A stretch of 8,407 bases of DNA from Desulfobacterales bacterium (lineage in GTDB: Bacteria > Desulfobacterota > Desulfobacteria > Desulfobacterales > JAFDCJ01), in assembly GCA_020345785.1 (NCBI GenBank), contig CP070771.1, forward strand, positions 1,019,914 to 1,028,320, in the 5' to 3' direction. The position numbers were made by a program, and so were the translations under genes. Shown here piece by piece: positions 1-5,930 of the stretch (position 1 is its first letter; the number at the start of each line of letters is the position of its first letter). The notes beneath the pieces were generated by a model, which was not told the origin of the DNA, searched no databases, and saw nothing but the letters and a program-made list of their open reading frames with translations.

Positions 1-390
1 ACCCGCAGGTTGATGCAGCAGCTCCCTGAGTGCCGGAAATAGGTTCAGCACCCAGTCCAGGGTCTCCGGGCCCCTGTCTCTCACCAGAAGTCCCATCCGC
101 AGATTCTCCTCTACGGTCAATACCGGGAAGAGTCGGCGGCCTTGGGGCACGTAAGCGATGCCAAGCCTCGGAATTTCATACGGGCTTAGCCGGGTGAGTT
201 CCCGACCATCGACCTGGATGCTTCCCGAACGCGACTTGACCAGACCCATGACTGTCTTGAGCAGCGTCGTCTTGCCCGCACCGTTTCGACCTAACAAGCC
301 GAGGATCTCGCCGGAGGCCAGACGCAAGGACACGTCTTTAAGGACATGAATTTTGTCATAGTAGCAGTTGACTCGTTCCAAGATTAGCAT
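1..390 (-). CDS. livF: LivF-type ABC transporter ATP-binding protein, set B (C-terminus cut off)
   Basis: This is the second ATPase of the set B importer; it hydrolyses ATP on the cytoplasmic face together with LivG. Only the first 130 residues are present, because the gene runs off the low end of the window; the signature, Walker B and switch region are outside it. The protein opens MLILERVNCYYDKIHVLKDV. It shows Walker A GRNGAGKTT at residues 34-42, the Q-loop at Gln82 (YVPQGRR) and the motif FPVLTVEENL at 87-96. YVPQGR followed by LFP and TVEENL is typical of LivF rather than LivG. The ATG (390-388) shares one base with the livG TGA stop (TGATG), so translation is probably coupled. Only a weak Shine-Dalgarno (AGGCAAG) precedes it. 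A full LivF is about 235 residues, so roughly 100 are missing. Confidence 0.95.
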   Translation of the reverse strand, partial: MLILERVNCYYDKIHVLKDVSLRLASGEILGLLGRNGAGKTTLLKTVMGLVKSRSGSIQVDGRELTRLSPYEIPRLGIAYVPQGRRLFPVLTVEENLRMGLLVRDRGPETLDWVLNLFPALRELLHQPAG

Positions 391-1136
391 CACTTGCCTA
401 AATACGCTTTCTGAACCTCGCGGTGGCGCTCGATCTCTGCCGGAGAGCCTTCGGCAATGATCTCGCCGTTGTCCATTACGGTGACCATTTCCGCCAGCTC
501 AAGGACCACCGACATATTGTGTTCGATCAAAAGCACGGTCACCTCTGTCAAGAGCGTTCGAAGGAGATCGCAGAATGTCGCAATCTCATCCTGGGTGAGG
601 CCCTGCATCGGCTCGTCGAGAATCAGGAGCTCCGGGCTCAGTGCCAGCGCCATGGCTACTTCCAGTAGCCGCTGATGACCGTACGGCAGCGTGTCGGCCC
701 GCTGATCAACAGCAGCCGACAACCCGACTTTTAGCAAAGCGGCTTGCACCCGGTCGGCAATTTGTCGCTCGCTGAGCACGAGACGATCGATCGCACCGCC
801 CATCAAACGCCGCTGAGCTGCAAGCGCAACGTTCTCATAACAGGTTAGATTATTGAAAACGCTCGTCACCTGAAAGGTGTAGACGATGCCCTTAACCACG
901 CGGTCCCAGGCCTTCAACGTGGTGATGTCTTGACCCTTGAACTTAACCCTCCCGGATGTCGGAGCAATGCGCCCGCTAATCATGTTCACCAGCGTCGTCT
1001 TACCGGCCCCGTTGGGCCCGATGATGGCCCGGATCTCCCCGCGCGCCAGACACAGATCGACATTTTTGACCGCATGCAGTCCGCCAAAGCTTTTACCCAG
1101 GGCTGCCGTCTCGAGTATCGGATTTAGGGTAGCCAC
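390..1136 (-). CDS. livG: LivG-type ABC transporter ATP-binding protein, set B
   Basis: This is the first ATPase of the set B importer, about 248 residues with the GTG start at 1136. Visible motifs are Walker A GPNGAGKT (40-47), Q-loop Gln89 in YTFQVT, a signature region LPYGHQ (150-155), Walker B LLILDEP (170-176) and the switch histidine His206 in LLIEHNM. The C-terminal VQKAYLGK is typical of LivG/LivF proteins. The signature is unusual: the usual LS-x-GQ serine is replaced by proline, and the D-loop region reads MQGLTQDE. The frame stays open up to an ATG at 1325, but that extension lies inside livM and looks unlike a protein family start. GTG at 1136 has AAGGTGG five bases upstream; GTG at 1145 is the alternative. 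It overlaps the end of livM by 13 bases and livF by one, so it belongs to one co-transcribed unit. Confidence 0.93.
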   Translation of the reverse strand: MATLNPILETAALGKSFGGLHAVKNVDLCLARGEIRAIIGPNGAGKTTLVNMISGRIAPTSGRVKFKGQDITTLKAWDRVVKGIVYTFQVTSVFNNLTCYENVALAAQRRLMGGAIDRLVLSERQIADRVQAALLKVGLSAAVDQRADTLPYGHQRLLEVAMALALSPELLILDEPMQGLTQDEIATFCDLLRTLLTEVTVLLIEHNMSVVLELAEMVTVMDNGEIIAEGSPAEIERHREVQKAYLGK

Positions 1137-2086
1137 GGCAGCCACCTTGCCCGTATCGCCCCCATAATGCCCTGGGGAGACCAAAGAATCAGCATCACCA
1201 GCACCGCCCCCACCACGAGCAGATAGCTCGATGTGAGCCCGCTTGCGATGTCGACGAGATAAAACATGACGCCGGTTCCTATCATCGGACCCAGTGTCGT
1301 CCCGGAGCCACCGAGCAGCGTCCACAGCAGCGGATAGATGGAATACAAAATCGACGCGAAGGAAGCACCAACGTACGAGAACAACAAGGCATAGATCGCG
1401 CCGGCAGCGCCGGATATCCCGCCCGAGATCACGAGTGACAGGAGTTTGTACTTGAAGGTGTTGTATCCGAGCAGTCGGGTGCGCTCTTCGTTCTCGCGCA
1501 CGGCAATCAGAACACGTCCGGTGGGTGAGCCCACCAGCACGACACTAAGCAGGAAGCATACGGCAAACAAAAGCAGGGCCAGATTGTATTTCACCGCAGG
1601 GTCGGACAATGTCAACCGGACCGAGCCCAGCGCCACGGTTTCAAGGCTTTTGGAAAGAATGAAGCCCTGGTCGCCCAGTGTGATTTTGTTGAAGTTAAGG
1701 ATCGCAAGGTAACAGGCTTGAGCAAACATCATCGTCACAATAAGAAATGAAACGCCGCTGGTTCGAAGCGCAATAAACCCGAACGCCGTCGAAACCGCCA
1801 GGCTCAACAGGACACCAAGGCAGAAACCCTGCCAGGCACCGAATTGCAGGTAATAGATGGGTAGGCCGGCTCCGTACATGCCCGCCGCAAAGAACATCGC
1901 GTGCCCTAAACTCATGAGGCCCGTGTAGCCCAACAGCAGGTTGTAGCCTATCGCATAGGTGGCCAATACCATGATACGGGCCACATTGGTGTGGTGGTAC
2001 GCCGGCAGCAGGAACTGGGCGACAAACAGCAGCGCGAGCATACCCAGGTGGAGCGCAAACACCTTGCCTGCGGATCGCCTGCTCAC
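1124..2086 (-). CDS. livM: LivM-type ABC transporter permease, set B
   Basis: This is an inner-membrane permease of 320 residues that pairs with LivH to form the substrate channel. The chain is almost wholly hydrophobic, with many membrane segments. It carries the LivM-type motif GYTGLMSLGHAMFFAAGMY at about 53-71. The cytoplasmic coupling loop that docks on the ATPases lies near 190-213 (GRVLIAVRENEERTRLLGYN). The C-terminal stretch LILWSPQGIMG (299-309) matches the usual permease ending. The start is GTG at 2086: it forms a GTGA overlap with the livH stop and has GGGAGGGA at 2100-2093 with a six-base spacer. A basic N-terminus (SRR) precedes the first membrane helix. It lies between livH and livG with overlaps on both sides. 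The family call is firm; the substrate is unknown. Confidence 0.95.
   Translation of the reverse strand: MSRRSAGKVFALHLGMLALLFVAQFLLPAYHHTNVARIMVLATYAIGYNLLLGYTGLMSLGHAMFFAAGMYGAGLPIYYLQFGAWQGFCLGVLLSLAVSTAFGFIALRTSGVSFLIVTMMFAQACYLAILNFNKITLGDQGFILSKSLETVALGSVRLTLSDPAVKYNLALLLFAVCFLLSVVLVGSPTGRVLIAVRENEERTRLLGYNTFKYKLLSLVISGGISGAAGAIYALLFSYVGASFASILYSIYPLLWTLLGGSGTTLGPMIGTGVMFYLVDIASGLTSSYLLVVGAVLVMLILWSPQGIMGAIRARWLPWLP
1142..1148 (-). promoter_or_regulatory. Shine-Dalgarno deciding the livG (set B) GTG start
   Basis: Read on the minus strand this is AAGGTGG, one mismatch from AAGGAGG, five bases before GTG 1136-1134. It lies inside the end of livM. It favours GTG 1136 over GTG 1145, whose upstream sequence (GGGCAAG) is a poorer match. 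The assignment is an inference from spacing only. Confidence 0.55.
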
Positions 2087-2964
2087 GATTCTTCCCTCCC
2101 GAACAGACCTCCGGGTCTTAGCACCAACACCGTTGCTACCAGAAGCGTCGCGACGATCTTCGCCAGCGTGGGCGAGAAGAAAACGGACACGACCCCGTCA
2201 CTGATCCCGACAATAAACGCCGCCACCATGGTACCCTGGAGGCTTCCCAGGCCGCCGATTATCACGACAATGAACGATAGGAGCAGCGGGTCGAGCCCCA
2301 TGAGGTAGTGAGCCTGCTGAATGGGCACCACCAGCACCCCGGCCACAGCCGCCAGCCCGGCGCCCAGAGCAAAGACCGTGGCATAAATCCGCCGGACCGG
2401 CACGCCGAAGGCCTGCGCCATCTCTTGGTCCTGCTGGGTTGCCCGCATGTAGAGTCCCAGCTTCGTCCTGGACATCGCCAGCCAGGTCACCCCGAGCAAC
2501 AGGCCCGATAAGCAGGCCACCACAAGCTTGTAGCCGGAATATCCGAACCAAGGAAACACAACGCGGAAATATACCGGCGGGTCGACCGGCCGGGCATCAG
2601 GGCCGTAGAACGTCAGGACCAACTGCTGGATGATGTAAAGCAGCCCAATGGTTGCGACGATGGTACTTTCGGGCTGGTAGCGAATGCGACGCAGAATCAG
2701 CTTGTCGGCGGCGACCGCAAAACCGCCGACGAGAATAGGGCTGATGACCACCGCCACGATAAAACCCGTGAGCGGCCCTCCGCCTAACAGCGCCGAGCAG
2801 GACCAGGCCAGCACCGCGCCGAGCATAAAGAACTCGCCGTGTGCGATGTTGACGATGCGCATGACCCCAAACACGAGAGACAGCCCCAGGGCGATGAGGG
2901 CCAGGACAAAAGCGGTGACCGTGCCCTCGAGCAGCGCCAGGAAGAGATGTGGTCCGAAACTCAT
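2083..2964 (-). CDS. livH: LivH-type ABC transporter permease, set B
   Basis: This is an inner-membrane permease of 293 residues and the partner of LivM in the set B channel. The LivH hallmark GLSLVFGVMRIVNIAHGE is at 27-44, followed by FFMLGA. The coupling loop RATQQDQEMAQAFGV is at 174-188. The stretch VIIGGLGSLQG (234-244) and the ending VLRPGGLFGRE (281-291) are standard for this family. The ATG at 2964 is the only sensible start for the first helix, but it has only a weak GGATCG upstream. The gene is separated from the binding-protein gene by 215 bp and overlaps livM by four bases. Identity to the set A LivH is limited to family motifs, which argues against recent duplication. Confidence 0.95.
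   Translation of the reverse strand: MSFGPHLFLALLEGTVTAFVLALIALGLSLVFGVMRIVNIAHGEFFMLGAVLAWSCSALLGGGPLTGFIVAVVISPILVGGFAVAADKLILRRIRYQPESTIVATIGLLYIIQQLVLTFYGPDARPVDPPVYFRVVFPWFGYSGYKLVVACLSGLLLGVTWLAMSRTKLGLYMRATQQDQEMAQAFGVPVRRIYATVFALGAGLAAVAGVLVVPIQQAHYLMGLDPLLLSFIVVIIGGLGSLQGTMVAAFIVGISDGVVSVFFSPTLAKIVATLLVATVLVLRPGGLFGREES
2093..2100 (-). promoter_or_regulatory. Shine-Dalgarno for livM (set B) GTG start
   Basis: On the minus strand this reads GGGAGGGA, six bases before GTG 2086-2084, within the last codons of livH. The strong match explains how a GTG start overlapping the livH stop codon can be used, and it fixes the livM start. Confidence 0.7.
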
Positions 2965-3179
2965 AAATAGCGATCCATATTAGAACTGTTCCAATTCACC
3001 GAGAGTCTCTTGGGTAGCTTCCTAAGAGCTCGTGCTGAAAGCAGCGACGGACAAAACCCGCGCGAGGCCTTCGTATTTCCGCCCATTCGCGAGGTCCCTT
3101 GCCGAGAAATTCCCCTTTGGCCAGCCGGCCTCCCCGGCGGGGGGTAACACCCGAGCTTGCTGAAAATCGACTCAGGAAC
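2965..3179 (-). other. Noncoding spacer between binding protein and livH, with GC-rich hairpins
   Basis: I see no credible gene in these 215 bases; the minus-strand reading frame crossing it is a shadow of the binding-protein gene. It holds GCCGG-CCTCC-CCGGC (3124-3138), overlapping the alternative CCCC-GGC-GGGG (3132-3142), neither followed by a U-tract in the direction of transcription. A 7-bp direct repeat CGCGAGG occurs at 3061-3067 and 3088-3094. In related operons, spacers after the binding-protein gene often carry structure that lets its mRNA outlast the permease message; applying that here is inference. No convincing promoter for livH was found. Confidence 0.5.
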
Positions 3180-4520
3180 TTACAGGGCCTGTTTTGTGTA
3201 GTCCGTTTTAGACGAATAAATCGAATCTTCGATCTTGGTGCGGTGCACCACCTTGAGTTTGCGGTTTTTGACTTCAGAGATAAACTGCTGGCCGAAGCTC
3301 TGGTGCAACTGACCGATGAATTTCTTGTGGCCCTGGGGATGCTCGATGCCCTCGTTGAACCAACGGAAGTTCTCAAGGGTTTCGATCAATGCTTTGTAAT
3401 CTTTTGGGGTTGGGTTTTGGTACCCGCTCTGTTCAACAGCTTGCTTGATGACAAACAGGGTCTCCCAGCATGAAAACATATGTGCGTAGGTGGAAACGTC
3501 TTTCGGATCCTGGATGCTTGCGCCGTCATCGTTGACGCCGACGCTTTTCCGGAAGAACTTCTCATAGGGTGTGGGGTATCCGTCGGCATATCGCGGCAGC
3601 CCTTCCCAGAAATAGGTGCCCTCGAGAAACTCCAGCCCCGGGCTCGCGATATCCACGCCCTCCAAAGAGTCGATGAACCCGAAGATCTGGGGACGTCTCG
3701 AGCCGAAGTGCTCCCCCATCTCCTTAACGAAAGTAAGCACGGCCGGTCCGACCATTACGTGATATAACACCTCCGTATCAGCTGGGATGCGCGGAAAGTA
3801 CTTGGTGAACGAAGTTTCGGTGGGCGGGATCGGCAATTGGGCCAGGACTGTGCCGCCCCTCTCTCTGACGGCCCCCCCGAAAAAATCGCGATGGTCATAT
3901 CCGAATGCATAGTCGGGAAAGATCATCGCCACTTTCTTGCCCAGGTTGTCCATTACCCACGAGGTGATCGCTGTTACCTGTGAGCGAACGTCGGTGATGC
4001 CGGGCTGAAACACATACCGATTCAGCGTTCCTGAGGGGACGTGGTACCCCTCACTCGCTACGAATAACGGGATCTTCAGTTCGCCGGCCCGCGGAGCAGA
4101 AGCGATCACGACATGCGAAAACAGCGTGCCGTAGACGAAATCCACCTTATGCTGGACGGCAAGCTTCTCCACGACCTCAGCGCCGCGTTTGGGATCGGTT
4201 CCGTCATCCTCGGTGACCAACTCAACGGGTCTGCCGGCGATGCCCCCCATTTCATTGATCAGGTTCACCGCCGCTATCGTCGTGCGCTCATACCAGCGGC
4301 CGTAAACCGCCCCAATGCCCGTCCGGTGTACCATGAAACCGATTTTGATCGGCTTCGCGCCGGCCGCCGTCGACTGAGCAGCGGCCGGGTGGGTGAATGC
4401 GCCCGACACACCGGCGATCCCTGCACCGACAAGAGCCCCCGCGGTCTTAAGGGCCGTCCGCCTGGAGATCGGTCTTGCCGTTGCGCCTGTTTTTTTCGGG
4501 TTGTTCTCGTTATTTGCCAT
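3180..4520 (-). CDS. Periplasmic substrate-binding protein (LivK/HAAT type), Tat-exported
   Basis: This is a type I periplasmic binding protein of 446 residues that captures the substrate and delivers it to the LivHM channel. The N-terminus carries a twin-arginine signal: SRRTALK at 19-25, then a hydrophobic stretch at 27-42, and PAAA ending at residue 48 as the likely cleavage site before Gln49. Mature sequence begins near PIKIGFMVHRTG (57-68). VNLINEMGGIAGRPVELVTE (about 85-104) is the characteristic first-lobe region of the Peripla_BP_6 family, followed by DDGTDPKRGAEVVEKL. It is longer than classic LivK (about 370), partly through an 18-residue leader before SRR. ATG 4520 has GGGAGGAG with a five-base spacer. 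It is the first gene of set B and has its own promoter. Ligand is uncertain: amino acids, amides/urea or aromatic acids are all bound by relatives. Confidence 0.93.
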   Translation of the reverse strand: MANNENNPKKTGATARPISRRTALKTAGALVGAGIAGVSGAFTHPAAAQSTAAGAKPIKIGFMVHRTGIGAVYGRWYERTTIAAVNLINEMGGIAGRPVELVTEDDGTDPKRGAEVVEKLAVQHKVDFVYGTLFSHVVIASAPRAGELKIPLFVASEGYHVPSGTLNRYVFQPGITDVRSQVTAITSWVMDNLGKKVAMIFPDYAFGYDHRDFFGGAVRERGGTVLAQLPIPPTETSFTKYFPRIPADTEVLYHVMVGPAVLTFVKEMGEHFGSRRPQIFGFIDSLEGVDIASPGLEFLEGTYFWEGLPRYADGYPTPYEKFFRKSVGVNDDGASIQDPKDVSTYAHMFSCWETLFVIKQAVEQSGYQNPTPKDYKALIETLENFRWFNEGIEHPQGHKKFIGQLHQSFGQQFISEVKNRKLKVVHRTKIEDSIYSSKTDYTKQAL

Positions 4521-4525
4521 TTTTT

Positions 4526-4533
4526 CTCCTCCC
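4526..4533 (-). promoter_or_regulatory. Strong Shine-Dalgarno for the binding-protein gene
   Basis: On the minus strand this reads GGGAGGAG, five bases before the ATG at 4520. It is the best ribosome binding site in the window, fitting a protein needed in excess over the permeases. Confidence 0.8.
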
Positions 4534-4558
4534 TTCTTTGATAGGATGGAATGACAGG

Positions 4559-4597
4559 ATAAAAACTGGATAGTATTGTAAAATTTCCGGTTTTTAT
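4559..4597 (-). promoter_or_regulatory. Inverted repeat in the 5' UTR of the binding-protein gene
   Basis: ATAAAAAC at 4559-4566 and GTTTTTAT at 4590-4597 are perfect 8-base inverted arms; two further G-C pairs follow after one mismatch. The inner loop is about 17 bases. The upstream arm sits at the predicted transcription start. It may be a 5' stem that protects the mRNA or an operator. The pairing is seen directly; the role is inferred. Confidence 0.45.
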
Positions 4598-4603
4598 GGG
4601 CGA

Positions 4604-4632
4604 ATCATAGAAGCAAGAGGTTTACCTGTCAA
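4604..4632 (-). promoter_or_regulatory. Sigma70-type promoter for set B
   Basis: On the minus strand TTGACA (4632-4627) is followed by exactly 17 bases and TATGAT (4609-4604). This is a perfect -35 and a five-of-six -10 at optimal spacing. Start of transcription is expected near 4597, giving a leader of about 77 bases before ATG 4520. It lies just after a probable terminator, so set B can be expressed independently of set A. Confidence 0.8.
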
Positions 4633-4647
4633 GCAAATATGGTTTGT

Positions 4648-4680
4648 AAAAAGAGGGGTGAATAATATTGAAACTCACCC
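4648..4680 (-). terminator. Probable rho-independent terminator after set A
   Basis: Read on the minus strand, GGGTGAGT (4680-4673) pairs with ATTCACCC (4663-4656): eight pairs including one G-U, with a nine-base loop. CTCTTTTT follows (4655-4648). It lies about 280 bp past the livM stop and directly upstream of the set B -35 box. The U-tract is short and interrupted, so termination may be partial. Alternatively, the inverted repeat is a regulator site centred about 70 bases before the set B start. Confidence 0.55.
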
Positions 4681-4796
4681 GGCAACACGCTTGTCCAAGA
4701 GCGTTGATCCTTTCGTGTTGTCTTGCCCTTATCTTAACGTGGTGTCGGTTAACTATGGCTTTTTTCCGCTCTTTGAAATCTGTCCCGGCTTTATCT

Positions 4797-4828
4797 CACC
4801 TTTCCACCTTCTGACCTTCTCACCTTCG
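4797..4828. repeat. Four 8-bp tandem units, consensus CACCTTCT
   Basis: The units are CACCTTTC, CACCTTCT, GACCTTCT and CACCTTCG. There are no unique spacers, so it is not a CRISPR array. On the coding strand the unit reads AGAAGGTG. Confidence 0.75.
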
Positions 4829-4860
4829 TTCACCGAACCTCTGTCGTTTGTTTTCGTTAC

Positions 4861-4888
4861 GCTATGCGCTATGCCCTTTGCCCTATGC
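4861..4888. repeat. Four 7-bp tandem units, consensus SCTATGC
   Basis: The units are GCTATGC, GCTATGC, CCTTTGC and CCTATGC. The sequence differs from the neighbouring arrays but the unit length is similar. It is followed at 4894-4914 by three weaker 7-mers (CTTTCCA, CCTTTCA, CATTTCG). Confidence 0.7.
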
Positions 4889-4913
4889 TTTATCTTTCCA
4901 CCTTTCACATTTC

Positions 4914-4953
4914 GCCTCCCAGCTTCCCCGCTTCCCAGCCTCCCAGCTTCTTG
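4914..4953. repeat. Five 8-bp tandem units, consensus GCYTCCCA
   Basis: The units are GCCTCCCA, GCTTCCCC, GCTTCCCA, GCCTCCCA and GCTTCTTG. The array ends eight bases before the livM stop codon, so repeat sequence reaches almost to the end of the gene. Confidence 0.75.
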
Positions 4954-4961
4954 TCCATCGC

Positions 4962-5930
4962 CTACCAAAGATACTTTTTCACGGACGAGATGCCTTTCGG
5001 CGCGTAGATCATCACGAAAATCAGCAGAGCGCCGTACATTACCAGGCGCCAGGCACCTAACTCCCGGAAGTACTCCTGAAATCCGATCAGTAGAAAGGCG
5101 GCGGCAATCGAACCCCACAGCGTGCCCCTGCCGCCCACATAGGCTACCGTTAAAACTTCGACGGTTCTGGGCACACCGAACTCGGTGGGGTCCGGCGTCA
5201 GAATACCGATATAATGACCATAGAAGGCGCCGATCAGACCGGTGAAAAAGCAGGCGGTGGTAAAGTTGATGAGCTTGTATTTGGTGGGACTGAGACCGAG
5301 GGTCTCGGTGGCGAGCTGATCTTCGCGAATGGCCCTGAAGGATAGGCCGATTCTAGAATTCACCATCAGAAGCGCCACGCAAAAGATGAAAACCGAGAGT
5401 ATCAAGAGCAGATAGTAATAGGGCAGCAGCTCGGCCCGCGAAAAATCGAAGCCGAACGCGTCCGGCAGGGGTTTGACAGCCAATCCCAGCATGCCGCGGG
5501 TGTAGGCGGGGGTATTTGAGATTGTCAGCCGCAGCATTTCGGCCAGAAACCAGGTGGCCAACCCCACAAAAATCCCCTGCAGTCTGAGGGTGACCACGCC
5601 CGTGAGAAAGCCCAAAAGGCCGGCGGCCGTTGCTCCGATGAACATCGAGAACCATGGATTTATCTCGAAATGCCATGCGGCCAGAGCAGATCCATATGCA
5701 CCGGCACAGATAAATCCGGCAAATCCAAAGTTGATGAGTCCGCCGTAGCCGATTTGAAGATCATACATGACCCCCCAGGCGCCGAACATGAGCGCCGAGA
5801 TAAAAATGGTCGTGATAAACCGGTTATCCCGCCAGATCCACGGCACGGCGATTAAAAAAGCCAGCACCAAGGCTGTTTTAAGGTAACGGGAGGCATTCAT
5901 TCCTTTCAGGGGACTTCCGAGTAAGCTCAT
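4962..5930 (-). CDS. livM: LivM-type ABC transporter permease, set A
   Basis: This is an inner-membrane permease of 322 residues and the partner of the set A LivH. It is strongly hydrophobic, with a LivM-type motif GYGGLINFGFAGFICAGAY at 61-79. The coupling loop RAIREDQLATETLGL is at 199-213, and the C-terminal stretch IYAPKGI at 308-314. A short basic tail KKYLW ends the protein. ATG 5930 overlaps the livH stop as ATGA and has GGAG seven bases upstream, so it is preferred over Met11, whose AAGGA is directly adjacent. The start region MSLLGSPLKGM precedes the first membrane segment near 18-33. The stop TAG lies beside a short tandem-repeat array. Family call firm, substrate unknown. Confidence 0.95.
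   Translation of the reverse strand: MSLLGSPLKGMNASRYLKTALVLAFLIAVPWIWRDNRFITTIFISALMFGAWGVMYDLQIGYGGLINFGFAGFICAGAYGSALAAWHFEINPWFSMFIGATAAGLLGFLTGVVTLRLQGIFVGLATWFLAEMLRLTISNTPAYTRGMLGLAVKPLPDAFGFDFSRAELLPYYYLLLILSVFIFCVALLMVNSRIGLSFRAIREDQLATETLGLSPTKYKLINFTTACFFTGLIGAFYGHYIGILTPDPTEFGVPRTVEVLTVAYVGGRGTLWGSIAAAFLLIGFQEYFRELGAWRLVMYGALLIFVMIYAPKGISSVKKYLW

Larger units (their letters stand above)
4681..4961. other. Noncoding region after livM (set A), rich in short degenerate repeats
   Basis: I see no gene here. The half nearest livM (4797-4953) is built of short 7-8 bp tandem repeats, listed separately. The rest is ordinary sequence with a small inverted repeat ACGCT/AGCGT (4687-4691, 4700-4704). 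Reading frames crossing the region have low-complexity translations or run into livM in the wrong frame. Confidence 0.6.

Noticed and set aside
1146..1325. Extended N-terminus of livG starting at an ATG at 1325
   Set aside because: The extra 60 or so residues lie wholly inside livM in another frame, are glycine/arginine-rich and resemble no ABC N-terminus; a GTG with a good ribosome site lies at 1136.
2996..3376. A 126-codon minus-strand frame across the K-H spacer
   Set aside because: It overlaps the binding-protein gene in the wrong frame, has Ser/Arg-rich composition and no ribosome site.
4687..4704. ACGCT/AGCGT hairpin after livM as terminator
   Set aside because: The stem is five pairs and no U-run follows; the hairpin at 4656-4680 is the better candidate.
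4797..4953. CRISPR-like array
   Set aside because: Units are 7-8 bp and directly adjacent, with no unique spacers.
4658..5245. A 195-codon plus-strand frame across the repeat region and livM
   Set aside because: Its second half is antisense to livM and the first half is low-complexity repeat; there are no family features.
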